Below, in pieces: positions 1-12,432 of a stretch of DNA of 64,000 nucleotides. This stretch comes from Carallia brachiata (lineage: Eukaryota; Streptophyta; Magnoliopsida; Malpighiales; Rhizophoraceae). The translations under genes were made by a program, and so were the position numbers. A model generated the notes under the pieces. That model did no database searches, was not told where the DNA came from, and saw nothing but the letters and a program-made list of their open reading frames with translations. The stretch is from positions 682,001 through 746,000 of the forward strand of contig JADCRB010000042.1 in assembly GCA_021464245.1 (NCBI GenBank), read 5' to 3'. The first letter of the stretch is position 1. Every line of letters begins with the position of its first letter.

Positions 1-13
1 AGTTTCTTTGCAG

Positions 14-158
14 GAACTGTTGTGCCCAAGATACCATCTTTTGCTTTGTGGATATTAAGACTATCTCCGATGATGAGCATGTTGCCTCTTCTCGAGAGAG
101 CATCTTGTTTAATGAAAAGGCCGTCTTACTTCTGACTCTACTTGAGTCCTTAGGATGA
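14..158 (+). CDS. C-terminal exon of an unidentified gene (5' part outside window)
   Basis: The window opens with a pyrimidine-rich stretch ending in an acceptor (tttgcag at 7-13), followed by an open stretch to TGA at 156-158. Reading from AAC at position 15 gives about 47 residues with a normal charged composition (motifs such as DIKTISDDEH and NEKAVLLLTLLESLG). A second frame is also open, to a TGA near 133, and reads as a hydrophobic, Met- and Leu-rich peptide. I prefer the first frame because it is longer and better balanced. I do not recognise the family. AT-rich sequence after 158 looks like 3' UTR. The splice acceptor and open frame are seen; that this is a terminal exon is inference. 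Confidence 0.4.
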
Positions 159-2784
159 ACTCCATTGGATGGATCCTGCTTTCTTTCTTGTTTGTATAGC
201 TTCTTCCTCAACGGAGTTAAGTTCTTTTTAACTAGAAAGGAATGATACAGCAGATAAACCAATATTATCTGAAACAATATTTTAAGCGATCTCACAAATA
301 ATTGAGATTCTTTATTTAATTGAGGTTCTTTATTTCTGCTTGACCACAAACGGCGACATGATCGTTATTACCCTTCCAAATGCGAATAGTAGCAATGGAA
401 GTTTGTTGATAGGTTGTATTACTTCAGTCTTTTTAGCATGACTAGTATTGCGCATTTCATGTATATGTAATGAATTTTTAAATTAAATTGTGAAGGAGGC
501 ATACTCTTGATGACCTTGGTATCAGTCGACAGTTGTTTTATATAATATTAGCATTGTGGATTTCTTAATTCTTGTTACTCTCTTTTTTTGACTAAAAAAA
601 ATGTATTTATATGTATATTGGTCATAACACTGTAAGGTAATCTCGGTTTTTATATTGTTGATGTTCTCATTTAACTCCTTTATAAAGAGAACTTGTCATC
701 CGAGTATTGTTGAATTTGAATGAGTTTTTTTTCACGTTTGACCTTGATGTTAACAATCTAGAATTGATCATAGCACTTTGGCATAAATCCCCATTTCATT
801 GGAGGCGAACCACAGTGAGAATATTCAAACCAAAATCAATGCAATAAAAAACGCACTAGAGCCTTACTGGATTCACATCTCAAGTGGCTCTTGTTATTAC
901 TTAAAACAGTCGTTTTTCAATTTATCATTAAGGCTTTCGAAGTGGGGACAGTGGGGGTCATCATATCAGCTACTGAAGTAATTTGTGCTTCTATTTTCCA
1001 TTCTGAAGTCCATTTTGAAGTCCAAATTTTGAAGTCCACAAATCAAATTGCTTCGCCGGTCCTCACCCGAAGCTAAGCCTTGGCTTTCCTTCGAGGGTGT
1101 TTGGTTTTGTTGTTTAAGGATATTTTTGCAGTTCAGTTTGAAACAGTAGGGTAATTTGGTGTTTGCTAATTTTAGGAGTCCGCTGTTGAGACTGCTATTT
1201 GCTCCCAAAAATTGCTGATAGAAAAAGTAGCTCATAATTGTTTTTTGAACAAAACGGTTACTGTTATAAATTTAAAGACTAAAATACCTACAAGAATATT
1301 ATTTATTCTCTATTCACCAACTTCTCGTCTGCTTCACCGCTCCATTAGTTTTCTTGGAAAGGATTCGGCCACGGATTTTGTAATGGGAAACACAGTTGTA
1401 AGTGTTGGACATATTAACAGTTGTTTCTTGTTGCAATTGATTGGTGATCTCGTTCAAAACCTGCCCACATATTCACCCAAATGACAATTGAAAAAAATTA
1501 CTTTTCATTAAGCTAAAATCAGTTGACAGTTGCATTGGGTTTGCCAGGCGACTGTGAGAGAGAGTGCATTACCAATGCAATTTCCAAAAAAAAAAAAAAA
1601 ACCGTTTGAATTTCTCGTCATGTATTTACATCCAGCACCAACGTGTCTGTCATGCTTTGCCACTTGGATAGTTCATCAGTAAGTTAGTTATTTTTCAGTC
1701 TTTCAAATTCCGATCAGTAACTTTAAAACCGTTTAATGTGAGCCAATTCTGTTTAATAAAGTTTATGAATTAGTTAGAAATATTAGTCTTTTGATATTTG
1801 ACGTTAATTGCTGATATAGACGCATATTATATGACACATAATAAGCAACGCATACCTTCATGACAAAATAAATAAATAAATAAATAAAAATGCACGTGAA
1901 ATAAAAAGCAATTAATTAAAAAAATTACCAAGAAACAGTTTTCTCTTTCCCTTTCCCTTCCCCTTCCTTCCTCTTCAATCGCTCTTTCTTTTTTTCTTTT
2001 GGTTACAGAACGGCCGACGATTATTCAGAATCAATGTCAGCATCTCTCTTACTTTCAAAAGAGGCACATTTTTAGCAGCACAATCACAAATAAGCCTCCT
2101 TTAAAGTTTAAACTTCTTCTCAAATCCCAATCCACACCCTTAGAAATCCTTCCTCAGCCTGAAGTCTGCACACCTAGAAATAAAAAATTTGAGAAAATTT
2201 GAAAGTAGTTGCTCACCAAGCAACGATGACTTCTCAGTGTTATTGTTGGCGTGGGATTTGGGTATAGATGTGAGGCCCTTCTTAAGGACCCAAGAAAGAG
2301 AAAAAGACGAGCAATAAACTGAAGAAGAAAACTGACAAGATTGCTCTTAGTATTTTGTTCGCGTTGAAGGCTGGCTATCTCGGTTCCCGCTACGATGATT
2401 GGTTCACACTTCATAATACATATACGTCCTATTGGCTGCTAAAAAGTTGACCGCTGAATGCAACGCTGCGGTGCAAATTCGGGAAAATAACATGCATTGC
2501 AAAATTGTTTTCTGTCTTCTTTTTTCTCCGGATGTCTCATGTGGAAAACACCTCATCCCATGGACAAGGCTCAATCCAGACGCCCCTAAAAAATCAGACC
2601 ATCGACTCACTATAACCATCCCCTAGAACACTGCATCTAGAATTATGTCTGAGAGCACACGAACCTGGTATGCCTGCATTTAAGGATCATGTGCAAAAAT
2701 TCTATCCCATTGATGAATGACAACTTTTCACCTTGCCGACATTGAAAGCTCCATTGATTCATGTACTTCGGGTGTCGAGAATAT
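159..2784. other. Intergenic stretch, no gene recognised
   Basis: The first few hundred bases are probably 3' UTR of the gene ending at 158. The rest is AT-rich with an A-run near 1585-1600, an (AAAT)n run at about 1867-1888 and a CT-rich tract at about 1938-2000. Short open frames around 2000-2620 have no recognisable domain. The right edge should hold the 3' UTR of the superoxide dismutase gene on the minus strand. Confidence 0.5.
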
Positions 2785-5700
2785 TCAAGCAACAGGAATT
2801 TTAGGTTCATTTAAATTCACAAACGCCTCTGCCCGGGCCATGCGTGACATTGCCGCATTCCATGATACAAGGTGGTCCATGAATGCTTTCACGTACTTCT
2901 CTCTGTCATTCTGTGTAAAGGCGCCCTTCGATCACTAAGATAACTTTAAAAAAAAAAAAAAATGGCACCGCGCGGGGAAAAGGGGTGGTGGGGGTTGCTG
3001 CGGGGAGCGGGGCAGGGGGGTTATGCAGAAGTGATGGTATCGTACCTTATAATCCAAATAATAAGCATGCTGCAATGTAGAAAGAAAAGAATTATAAGAC
3101 ATAAGAAAGTAGAAGAACAAGAAACAATAGCTATCGATCGCTATGTGCATTCTCGTGTTCGCTTGTCACACAGGGGAGGGGGGAGGGGGGGAGAGAGAGA
3201 GAGGCATATAAACTTACCTCCCACATATCTAGACTGATTATTGGCTGAGTGGCAGGGAGACAGAATAACAGGGGAGAAAAAAAAAAAGTGAGAGTGAGAA
3301 ACATTAGTATGGTTGACAACAAGAAGATTTGAGCGTAAAGGGTAGAGAAATTGACGTACAATGTCGTCCCACACAAGTGGGGTAACAGCATTTGATGTTT
3401 TAACCACTTCAAGTCGTCTTTCTTCTCTCTTCACTGCAAACAGTTAAACAAAGGTTACAAGATAAAAAGCTTACAAGATGGTAAAAGAGAGAGCTTCACC
3501 AGATCATGAGAAGAATAGTTCAAAGACCTCCAAGCTTCACCATTAAGTACAATATCTGATGCGTACCTCCTTTCCTAATGGCAAGTATTGGCTAGTTTTT
3601 GAAGGGTAAGAATAGTGAAATTGGGAACAAGTAATACAATTGATGAAATCCAATAAAAATAAAAAACATTGATTGGCAGTCTATGGACTAGTACATGAAT
3701 CCATCTACTGCAGACAATAATCCAAATAGTATATGCACAGGACACAAGTGAAAAGAGAAACCGACGTCAAGTTTTTTTATGCCATGTCGACAGCACTTGC
3801 TTCTAGCTCCAAAATTTGGCAGTCATTGATTCATAAATAATTCACATAAATCATAAGAATATATCATAATATGCAGCAAGAAACTCATTAGATCAGAACA
3901 TACGCCATAATGGAATTTGCGTTTTGTCATTAACATAACTGCACCCAATTTTAAGAGAAAGTTTTTGCCCTATAGCCAACACTAAACTAACTTGCCTTGA
4001 AGTCCAATAAAACTAGGGATAGTAAGGGGTAAATCTGCTTTAGTTTAGCCTTAATGACAGACTTTCTGCCTATGAAGCCTATCTACATGAGAAATGGTAA
4101 CACACATAAAGCATAGCGTTTGTGAGACAACTAATTAAAGTGAAGACATACAGACAAGCCAAACCCAGGCAGATCCAAATGTTGTAAGGGCTGCTTCCAC
4201 GAACTTTTCCTTGAAATTGTTGAAGGAACCAAAATCCTTTTCAATCTGCTGAAGTACACCAAGTTGAGGCATCTTCCCTCCTCCAGGTTGCATGGATTCC
4301 CAAAAGAAGTCATGATTCCAAACCTGCAATATCCTCTTACATGGTGGCTTTAAAAGGAATCTCGAATAAATTTGTTGCCCACACAAGACTTATCAGCATA
4401 AAATTGACATAAGAAAAACAGTATTAAAAAAGACCAATGGAAGACAATTTTAGCTTCAATTTCCAATGAGGGTAGAGAAATAAAGCACAAACAGCATTAC
4501 GTGACAACACCATATGTTCAGCAGACCACATAACACATGGAAAAAATGCATGCATATGGGTAGTGCAAGAAACAACAATATAGGTAATAAATCACAATTG
4601 TAGGAAAGGGAAACAAAAGATCACACCAGATATATTTCAGGATATCAACTTTAGAACAAATAATCCTCTTCCTTCAATGAAAACGAGAAATTATATAGTG
4701 ACTGGATGGATGAGAAAGTAAAACGACTTCTTCAACCAGTATGCAGTTCTCAAAACTATTACACTGATGAAACTAAACATTCAATCCAATGTACTAAGTA
4801 ATAGTTCAACAGAGTATAACTAAGGGTTGCTAAACTTTTTGACTCAGATACAGTGAATGAAACATAATTCCTCGCCAAACCTTACGTCAATTACCATCCC
4901 TGAACTGCTACTGCAATCTTACAATAGTCACAATAGTCAGGGCCATACGTCATTAATCTTCCCCTCAAACAACTTACTATTTAGGATTACAAACGAGATG
5001 ATAGTTAATGAGGCTTAAAACTCTGTCATCGATAAACTTGTACAATTTGCTTTCTGTATTTTGAGTTGCTAAGCGAGAAAAATATAAGCAGACACGTGTT
5101 ACAGTCTAAGCGAAACTGAATCCAGCTGATTATCCATGTGATACTAAACCAGAAATCTCAAAGTTGCAATGAGTAGATACCAGAAATAGATATGTACATG
5201 CTGCAAAATCTGGAGTATCCAAAGTTTAAACATAATCAGGAGTTAAAATTTTACAGAATGAAAGTCATAATGTAAAAAGAGAACTGGCGCTATCTACAAT
5301 GAGGTACATTAGCAAATGAATAATTTTGCTAAAAGCTCATTTTCATTAAAGTAATTTTGCAAGGGAAACTAATTATCAGAGACATCTCAGCGACCCACTA
5401 GCATCCAATTACACAAGAAAAAGCCTAGCCAAACAATGTCTTTGGTTAAACATACAAGAAGTAGCATATTCTCCAAAGCAGAGGCTGTTAATTACAAGTA
5501 AGTTCCTAGGGTTAGTTTGCCTATCAACTGTAAGATTCTAAACCAAAGAAGCTGGCAGATGAGACATACATACCTGAGCAGCATTATTGAATTCCGGTAA
5601 TGGGTTCCCATTGTTATACGTCACTTTGATGAGTTCATCCATGGTACACCCATATAGTATATCATTATTCCCAAGGGCTTTATTTAAACCTTCCAAATAC

Positions 5701-6672
5701 TGGCGGTGATGTCCTCCCCAATGCAACTCTATAGTCCTCTGGCTCATGTATGGCTCTAAGGCATCCTATGGGGACAAAGGACAAAAGCAAATAAGCCTAC
5801 CCAACAATCAACATCCATCCTATATGTTGCAGATTTCCTGGATCTTGCTTTAATAGTGAAGTGATTATTACAAACAAGAACAACTGAAAACCTACTTTTG
5901 AGTTCTGAGGGGAGAGAAAGTATTATCTACTTAAACAACCCTCAATTTTCTTTTTTTTTTTTTTTTTGGTCTTTTGGAGCTAGTAGCCCAACGGTGCGAC
6001 AACAGCACAAGGGGGAAGGCGAGCGCCAAGCCCGGGTTCGAATCCCTGGGAGTTTGAGACACCTCCAACCAACTACCAAGCTCAGTGCTCATTTTCTACA
6101 TTTTCTCACAAGCAGGCAAGTGGACACGCCCGGACACAATATCTCCAGTAGTTCATCTTACGCCTACTTCTAGTACGCAGCAGGAACTCAGTTGCTCTAA
6201 TATCGACTTTTGAAACCCAAAAAATAAAATAAAATTGTTTTCTTAAGAAGGGTAGAGGCCACTTTTTGAATTAAAGAGATTCTGAAAACGAAGGAAAATG
6301 AAAAATAAAGAAAGCAACACGTACAAGTTTATAGGGAGGTGTCTTCAATCCATAGTACGCAACAACCTTTGAAGCTCTCCGGCAACTATCAAACAGCTTC
6401 TGCTGCCGCTCACGCGTGGCGGACTGGGACCGGGAAAAACAATAACAATATAACATGGTGTGTGTGTGTGTGTGTGTGTGTGGGCGCATTGCAGAAATAA
6501 ACAAAAATATTGGTTAGTACAATCAAATTGCAGAAATAAACAGAGATAGAAGGAGGCTCAATTATTATTATTATTATTATTATTATTTAAAAAAAATTAA
6601 ACGAACCTTCGATTGAGTTAACTGAAGCAGCTGACAGCTTGGAGGGAAAACATTACAACTACACCACCCCAT
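2785..6672 (-). CDS. FSD3: Chloroplast iron superoxide dismutase, FSD3 type (8 exons)
   Basis: Converts superoxide to hydrogen peroxide and oxygen. Arabidopsis FSD3 (also called PAP4) works with FSD2 at plastid nucleoids beside the plastid-encoded RNA polymerase. Exons on the minus strand, each with GT-AG borders and matching phase, are 6607-6672, 6325-6423, 5574-5765, 4152-4323, 3360-3433, 3218-3244, 3046-3069 and 2785-2910. They sum to 780 nt (259 aa), close to the usual size. The first about 50 residues look like a transit peptide. All four metal ligands are visible: His in ELHWGGHH, His in WNHDFFWES, and Asp and His in LDMWEHAYYLDY. The C-terminus ends NEPKIPVA, as in FSD3 and not in the acidic-tailed FSD2. 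Two exons are only 27 and 24 nt and are easy to miss. The fourth exon uses donor GTATGT, which joins to give WVWLVLKREER. One change is notable: GSAWVWL replaces the common GSGWVWL. Start chosen at 6672 because it gives an open exon joining in phase. Confidence 0.93.
5950..6175 (+). mobile_element. SINE-like (tRNA-derived) remnant in FSD3 intron 2
   Basis: Inside the intron 5766-6324 there is a short GC-richer block with a B-box-like motif (GGGTTCGAATCCC near 6034-6046) and an upstream stretch near 5985 that could be a decayed A box. A T-run lies at about 5950-5967. The tRNA-like promoter motif in a non-coding intron suggests a SINE. Neither ends nor target duplication are clear. Confidence 0.4.
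6459..6588. repeat. Microsatellites (TG)n and (ATT)n in FSD3 intron 1
   Basis: A (TG)12 run at 6459-6482 and an (ATT)9 run at about 6561-6588 lie in the short first intron (6424-6606). They are likely length-polymorphic. Confidence 0.85.
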
Positions 6673-6995
6673 CTCTCTGTCACTCCTCCCCCCGGCGTGC
6701 CTTTGTTTTCTCTGATGAATTCACACACAGTCCCTCTCTTGTAGACGAAGCACTCGCTCGAACTCAGTTAATATTTTGGGTGGGCCGAAGGAAAAATCTA
6801 TTGGCAATTGGGCTTGCTGTGCCTTTTGGGTCCGTGCTCCATTTCAGTTTAAAATTTGAAATTGGTGGAGACTTCAGGACCGACCGCCTTCAAATGTTCT
6901 TATTATTGACTGCAGAAAATAGATATTACCAGTCAGCAAACAGCCAGCGTTTTTGTACAGAGTGATTACGGTTCCGAACCTGTGCGTGAGATTAA

Positions 6996-7244
6996 GGGTG
7001 TGTTTGTTTACTGTAAAAAAAAATTTTAAGTTTTTTCGACATTTATTTCATAGAAAATATTTTACATAAGTAAAATTTAGAAAAAATTTTCATATTTTCA
7101 GGTAAAATAGTTTTTTCTTTTGTAGAGATAAAATTATTTTTAAGAAAAACACAAACTGTGTTATAAATAAGTGATAAAGGAAAATCATTTTTACTTATAA
7201 ATATTTTACAAATATAAGTTATTTTACAGTAAACAAATGAACCC
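6996..7244. mobile_element. Tourist-like MITE, copy 1 (249 bp, TAA target duplication)
   Basis: Ends are inverted: GGGTGTGTTTGTTTACTGTA at the left, and its near-complement (TACAGTAAACAAATGAACCC) at the right. The element is flanked by TAA at 6993-6995 and 7245-7247. A 3-bp TWA duplication with GGG-type termini is characteristic of PIF/Harbinger (Tourist) MITEs. Related copies lie at 47253-47543 and 63524-63780. Confidence 0.75.
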
Positions 7245-8592
7245 TAAAGAAAAAAAGTAGGGTATTAAAAATTTTTTGTTCGAATTTTTTCCTGACTATA
7301 ACAAGAGCTTCATTTTTTACAATCATCGTAATATATTTTGTAATAATAAAAATAATACATCTTATTATTTTTTTATAAAAAGTATCATAATAATTACATA
7401 AAATTAAAATTTCTTTGTAATCATATAAAATTTTGGAAAAAAAATTTTTATAAATGAGCTCAGGACTAAATGTACAGTTGGCGTGGTTATTGACTGTGAA
7501 TTTGCTCTATCTATTATCCTTCTTGAATATAGTTATAATTTTCTTTAATAGAATTATAAATTATTATTATTTTGTCTTTTCATTAAAAAAAAAAAAATAC
7601 GTAGGAGTGCACAATATTAAATAAATGAAAAAAATTTTATGCGCAGACAATTTACACAACAAACCACAGAAACAATCTGACGTGGCCAAGTAAAAAAATA
7701 TTAAAACGGAAAAAAAAAAAAAGGAAAAGGCAATATAAAAAGCAAAGGAAACTAAAGCGTAGACGCCGTGCGGAGGTGCAAATTTTGCACACCTACCAAT
7801 GTCTGACTAGGTAGATTATTTATTGTTGAAGAAAATTGAATTGAGGAGATATCAAATCAAGCCAGGTTTTACACCTACGCTTGGCTGATTTTTTTTTTGT
7901 TGGCGGTCAAGCTGGTCTAAGAGGCCGAGGAGGAGCCCTGCGCAGAGCACATCAAGAAACGAGATAAGGACGGTCACTACCCATAAATTCTAATAATATA
8001 ATCACTTAAATTCTTAATTTTAAATTTAAGATTCCATTTTTAATACGTAAAAACTAAAAAAAAAAAAAAAATGAGGACAGTAGGTTACATACAGTTTTTT
8101 TTCATTTTGTTTTTGGTTTCTTCAATTCTCCCCGGCCCAGCCGAGTCAACCTTTTTTTGTCTGGTCCCAGCCGAACCAACCTGACTTTTATTTGTTATCA
8201 TATCATATCATAAATTACACTAAAAAAAAAATCATATTATATCATAAATTGCTGAGTCACAATGTAAGCCATCATCGGGTCCCGATGACTACTAAGTCTA
8301 GGCGTTGACAACTAAGATACATATCTCCATTAGTCAATTAGATTGCAGCATATATTCTTAAAAAAATTTCAAACCATTGATGTTTCCGTCTTTAAAAAAA
8401 ATAAATAAATTAAATCTACACACTGAGTATATTGTGGGTCTTTTTGACTATCCATCTTTCTTTATAAGCCAATATATATTCATTGGTCATTCCAATCTGA
8501 GCATGAAGCTGAAAATGTTACAGAAGTCCTACTGAAATTGACACACACATACTGACACACTTCTCCCTTCCCTACTCAACTCTGGAAGGAAG
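7245..8592. promoter_or_regulatory. Upstream region of the receptor-like protein gene
   Basis: AT-rich spacer. A TATA-like TTTATAA at 8461-8467 lies about 130 bp before the start codon, which would put transcription near 8490. W-box-like TTGAC cores occur nearby (for example in gcgttgacaact near 8303 and tttttgactatc near 8440), which fits a defence-related gene but is weak evidence. A near-palindrome, tgcaaattttgca, lies at about 7777-7789. No other gene is seen here. Confidence 0.35.
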
Positions 8593-11500
8593 ATGAATTT
8601 GTTCCAAGCTATTTTCTGCCTGCCCTTATTGCTTCTGCATCTTAAATCAACATCTTCATTGCGTTTGGCTTCCACTTCCAACTCTTCAGCTCAGACATGC
8701 TCCAAAGACCAGAGCTTTGCTTTACTTCAATTCAAGAAGGCATTTTCCTTTGACCATACTGCTTCGTTAGACTGTCAAAATTCTAATCCGAAGATGGTTT
8801 CTTGGACAAGTGGGACAGATTGCTGCTACTGGGATGGGGTTACTTGTGATCCCGGCACCAGCCAAGTGATCGAACTTGACCTCAGTTGCAGCTGGCTTCA
8901 AGGCCCCCTCTCTCCCAATAGCAGCCTGTTCCACCTCACTAGCCTCAACAGTCTCAACCTTGCTTTCAATTATTTCAATCATTCCAGCATGCCTTCTGAG
9001 TTTGGGCAATTAGTAGGTTTGACTGATCTCAATCTCTCTACTGCATTTTTCTCTGGTCCAGTTGCATCTGAAATCTTTCACTTATCAAAATTGGTTTCAC
9101 TTGATCTCTCTGGAAACGAAATGTTGATGCATAAAACCCCTGATTTCAGGACACTCGTTCAGAACCTTACCAATCTCGAAATTCTTTCTCTTGATTACAT
9201 TGACATGTCTATGATTTCTTCTGCTTTCTTGACAAACATGTCTTCTTCCTTGGTGTCACTCAGTCTTGTTTTCTGTAATTTGAAAGGAGTCTTTCCAGAG
9301 AATATTTTCCACTTGCCAAACCTGCAGGTGCTCAGCTTATCGTTAAACGACAATCTTCAAGGTTATTTGCCTAAGTCAAACTGGAGCAATCCCCTGAGTT
9401 GGTTAGACCTCAGCGGGACAAGTTTCTCAGGAGAATTGCCTGATTCAATTGGGAATCTCAAGTCCCTGGAAGTGTTGAGTCTTTACAACTGCAACTTCAC
9501 GGGATCAATCCCTCTGTCTCTAAGCAAGCTTGAGCAACTTACCGAATTAGAACTTTCAGAAAATGGCATGACAGGTACAATTCCAGATCTTTTTGGTAAC
9601 CTCACCAAATTAGTGTTTCTTCATTTCACAAACAATAGTTTCAGTGGCCAAGTACCTCCATCAATCTTCAACCTCACAAGACTTTTTCGCTTAGATATTT
9701 CACAGAATCAACTTGAGGCTAGGCTTCCTGATCAAATATGTAACTTTACCAGCCTCACCTACCTTGACTTGTCATACAACTTGTTTAGTGGCAGGATACC
9801 CCCATGTTTGTGCTCTCTGCCATCTCTGGTGTGGTTTCTCTTAAGTGATAACAAATTTACTGGTGAACTGGGAGAATTTAGGTCCCAGTCATTGACAGAA
9901 ATACAAATGGATGGCAGTATGATTCAAGGTCAAATCCCATCATCAATATTTGAACTGGTGAATCTTACTAATCTCAATCTGGCATCAAATAATTTGAGTG
10001 GCACAGTGTACTTGGAGAAATTTTCAAAGCTAAAGAGGCTCCAGGAACTTGATCTTTCATTTAACAGTTTATCAGTAATCACTAGAGTCAGAGGCAACTC
10101 AACTAATCTACCAATGTTTTACAATTTGGGATTGTCAGCTTGCAACATAAGTGAGGTCCCTGACTTCCTTAGAACCCAAAATCAGCTGACTGTTTTGTCA
10201 CTTTCCCACAATTCAATTCATGGTCAGGTTCCAGAATGGCTGTCAACCTCTGTGGTGAGTAACTCCTTGAGGTCTTTGGATCTTTCACACAACTTCCTCA
10301 CACGCGTGCATGCAATTCCACCCTTGCTGGAGACCCTTGACCTGAGTTCTAACTTGCTTCAACAAACATTTCCAGTTCCTCCACATTCCATGTACATTCT
10401 TCTCATGTCAAACAATAAACTGTTTGGAGATCTCCCCCCAAAGATCTGCAATATCACCAACCTCATGATTCTTGACGTATCTAACAACACCTTGAGCGGC
10501 ATGATTCCAATTTGCTTAGGAGAATTGATTAATCAACTCTCTGTACTGAATTTGCGGATGAATAGTTTCCACGGGAACATCCCCGGACCATTTGTGGAGG
10601 GTGCTATATTAAGAACCCTTGACTTGAATGGCAACCAGTTACAAGGGCAAGTGCCACAATCTTTAGTCAATTGCACGATGCTGGAAGTTCTCGATCTCAG
10701 AAACAATGACATAAATGACACATACCCTGAGTTTTTGGAGACTCTTCCCAAGCTGCAGGTTCTGGTGCTGAGGTCCAATAGATTCCATGGTTCCATAAAC
10801 AGTCCGAACATATTATCCCCTTTCTCTAGCTTGAGAATCATTGATGTTTCTCACAATGATTTCACTGGCCCGCTTCCAACACAACAATTTGCAAATTTAC
10901 GAGCGATGATGGGGGCAAATGGAATCGAAGCCAAACATCAGCAAGCTGAGTACATTGGTGATGTCTACTACAAAGATTCCATGGTTTTGACAATGAAAGG
11001 AACAGAAATGGTACTAGAAAGAATCCTAACCATTTTAACAACCATTGACATGTCCAACAATCGATTCGAAGGACAAATTCCAGAAGTAATCGGAGAGCTG
11101 CAGTCGCTTCACATGCTTAATTTCTCTCATAATAGCCTGCAAGGACATATTCCATCATCATTGGGAAATATGACTCAACTGGAATCATTGGACCTATCTT
11201 CAAACGACCTTACTGGAAGGATACCAGAGGAACTATCAGGTTTGAACTTCCTTGCAATGTTGAATCTTTCGCATAACCAGCTTGCAGGGCCTATTCCTGC
11301 AGGGGGACAATTTGGCACGTTTCCAGTTGATTCCTACACTGGAAATTTGGGGTTGTGTGGATTTCCTTTGCAAGAGAACTGTGGACCCCCTGAATCGCCC
11401 TCAACAACGTTCCATGAGGAGGAGGAAGAAGAAGATTCCAGCGGTTTATTTAGTTGGAAATTTGCAATCATGGGTTATGGATCTGGGCTGGTGATTGGAT

Positions 11501-11625
11501 TTTCCATTGGATATGTTGTATTCTCAACAGGAAAGCCATGGTGGTTCGTAAAGATGGTTGAGCAGCAACAATTGAAATTGTTAGGAATGCTAAGTAAAAG
11601 ACAACGAAGGAGAAGGAGAGACTAG
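8593..11625 (+). CDS. Leucine-rich-repeat receptor-like protein (Cf-9/RLP6-7 type), intronless
   Basis: A 1010-aa cell-surface protein with no kinase domain. In order: signal peptide (about 1-22); cysteine-paired LRR N-terminal cap with DCCYWDGVTC (about 35-85); more than twenty-five plant-type LRRs (LxxLxLSxNxLxGxIP) with many N-glycosylation sites; an island domain at about 766-820 (DSMVLTMKGTE); further LRRs; a C-terminal cap (NLGLCGFPL); a six-Glu acidic juxtamembrane segment at about 942-947; one membrane helix at about 957-977; and a short basic tail ending in five arginines. The helix holds overlapping GxxxG motifs (GYGSG, GLVIG, GFSIG). In known RLPs these features allow pairing with the adaptor kinase SOBIR1 for immune signalling. 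The frame is uninterrupted from ATG 8593 to TAG 11623-11625. Some RLPs of this class act in development (CLV2, TMM), but this layout favours pathogen perception. The ligand cannot be inferred. Confidence 0.92.
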   Translation: MNLFQAIFCLPLLLLHLKSTSSLRLASTSNSSAQTCSKDQSFALLQFKKAFSFDHTASLDCQNSNPKMVSWTSGTDCCYWDGVTCDPGTSQVIELDLSCSWLQGPLSPNSSLFHLTSLNSLNLAFNYFNHSSMPSEFGQLVGLTDLNLSTAFFSGPVASEIFHLSKLVSLDLSGNEMLMHKTPDFRTLVQNLTNLEILSLDYIDMSMISSAFLTNMSSSLVSLSLVFCNLKGVFPENIFHLPNLQVLSLSLNDNLQGYLPKSNWSNPLSWLDLSGTSFSGELPDSIGNLKSLEVLSLYNCNFTGSIPLSLSKLEQLTELELSENGMTGTIPDLFGNLTKLVFLHFTNNSFSGQVPPSIFNLTRLFRLDISQNQLEARLPDQICNFTSLTYLDLSYNLFSGRIPPCLCSLPSLVWFLLSDNKFTGELGEFRSQSLTEIQMDGSMIQGQIPSSIFELVNLTNLNLASNNLSGTVYLEKFSKLKRLQELDLSFNSLSVITRVRGNSTNLPMFYNLGLSACNISEVPDFLRTQNQLTVLSLSHNSIHGQVPEWLSTSVVSNSLRSLDLSHNFLTRVHAIPPLLETLDLSSNLLQQTFPVPPHSMYILLMSNNKLFGDLPPKICNITNLMILDVSNNTLSGMIPICLGELINQLSVLNLRMNSFHGNIPGPFVEGAILRTLDLNGNQLQGQVPQSLVNCTMLEVLDLRNNDINDTYPEFLETLPKLQVLVLRSNRFHGSINSPNILSPFSSLRIIDVSHNDFTGPLPTQQFANLRAMMGANGIEAKHQQAEYIGDVYYKDSMVLTMKGTEMVLERILTILTTIDMSNNRFEGQIPEVIGELQSLHMLNFSHNSLQGHIPSSLGNMTQLESLDLSSNDLTGRIPEELSGLNFLAMLNLSHNQLAGPIPAGGQFGTFPVDSYTGNLGLCGFPLQENCGPPESPSTTFHEEEEEEDSSGLFSWKFAIMGYGSGLVIGFSIGYVVFSTGKPWWFVKMVEQQQLKLLGMLSKRQRRRRRD

Positions 11626-12432
11626 GAATTGTTACACTAATTCAAAATGCTGTTTTGGCATCTCCTCCATACAACAATTCACCCACAGCTTCCTCTGCAG
11701 GCAGCACAGCAGCCCCTGTTCAACTCTCTGCCCAATAATCCAGCTGAATGGGCCACTAGTGAAGCTTAGTTTGGAATAATGGTTTGATTGAGTGTTTCAC
11801 TTGTTTAGTTTTGTCCAAAATCAAAATGGAGTTTCCCTTTCCCATCAGAGTGCCTGTGACTGAATTCTTCTTTGTTCCGTTTGACCTCTAATTAAACATA
11901 AAAAAATCAATCAGAAATTTTTAAGAAATTTTGATTAATATTTTCCAATTAATTAGACGTTATCACATACATCTTTGAACTTGATTTTTCCTACTCGTCT
12001 TCAGTTGTCTTTCATTCCTAAATCACCCTCCCATTCCAAGCCAAATTGAATTTGGGGGAAGTGGGGCACACTTTTGGATGTGTCACTGTCACGTCGCTTG
12101 GGATTTCAACACCCAAACTGGAAATTTGGGATTGGTTCATTGCTAAACAAGGTTTTTGCTCATCACCAAAAGGGAACACCAACACTAACAAAGGCTTTGA
12201 ATGCAATGCAGTAATACATAGTGTTCTTCTAGACTGCCTAATTTCTTTTTGTTCTCCTCATTTTATTATTTTTATTGTTCCAAAAGCCCCCCTTTGAATC
12301 CTGATATAATAAGACAAGTAGCGCAGATCTTAAAGAACTCATTCTTCTCGTTTTCATGACTCAAACATAGTTACAGCAAAAACATGGAACAATAAAATAA
12401 TAAAATTTATCCAAAAATTCAAGAAGACTCAC

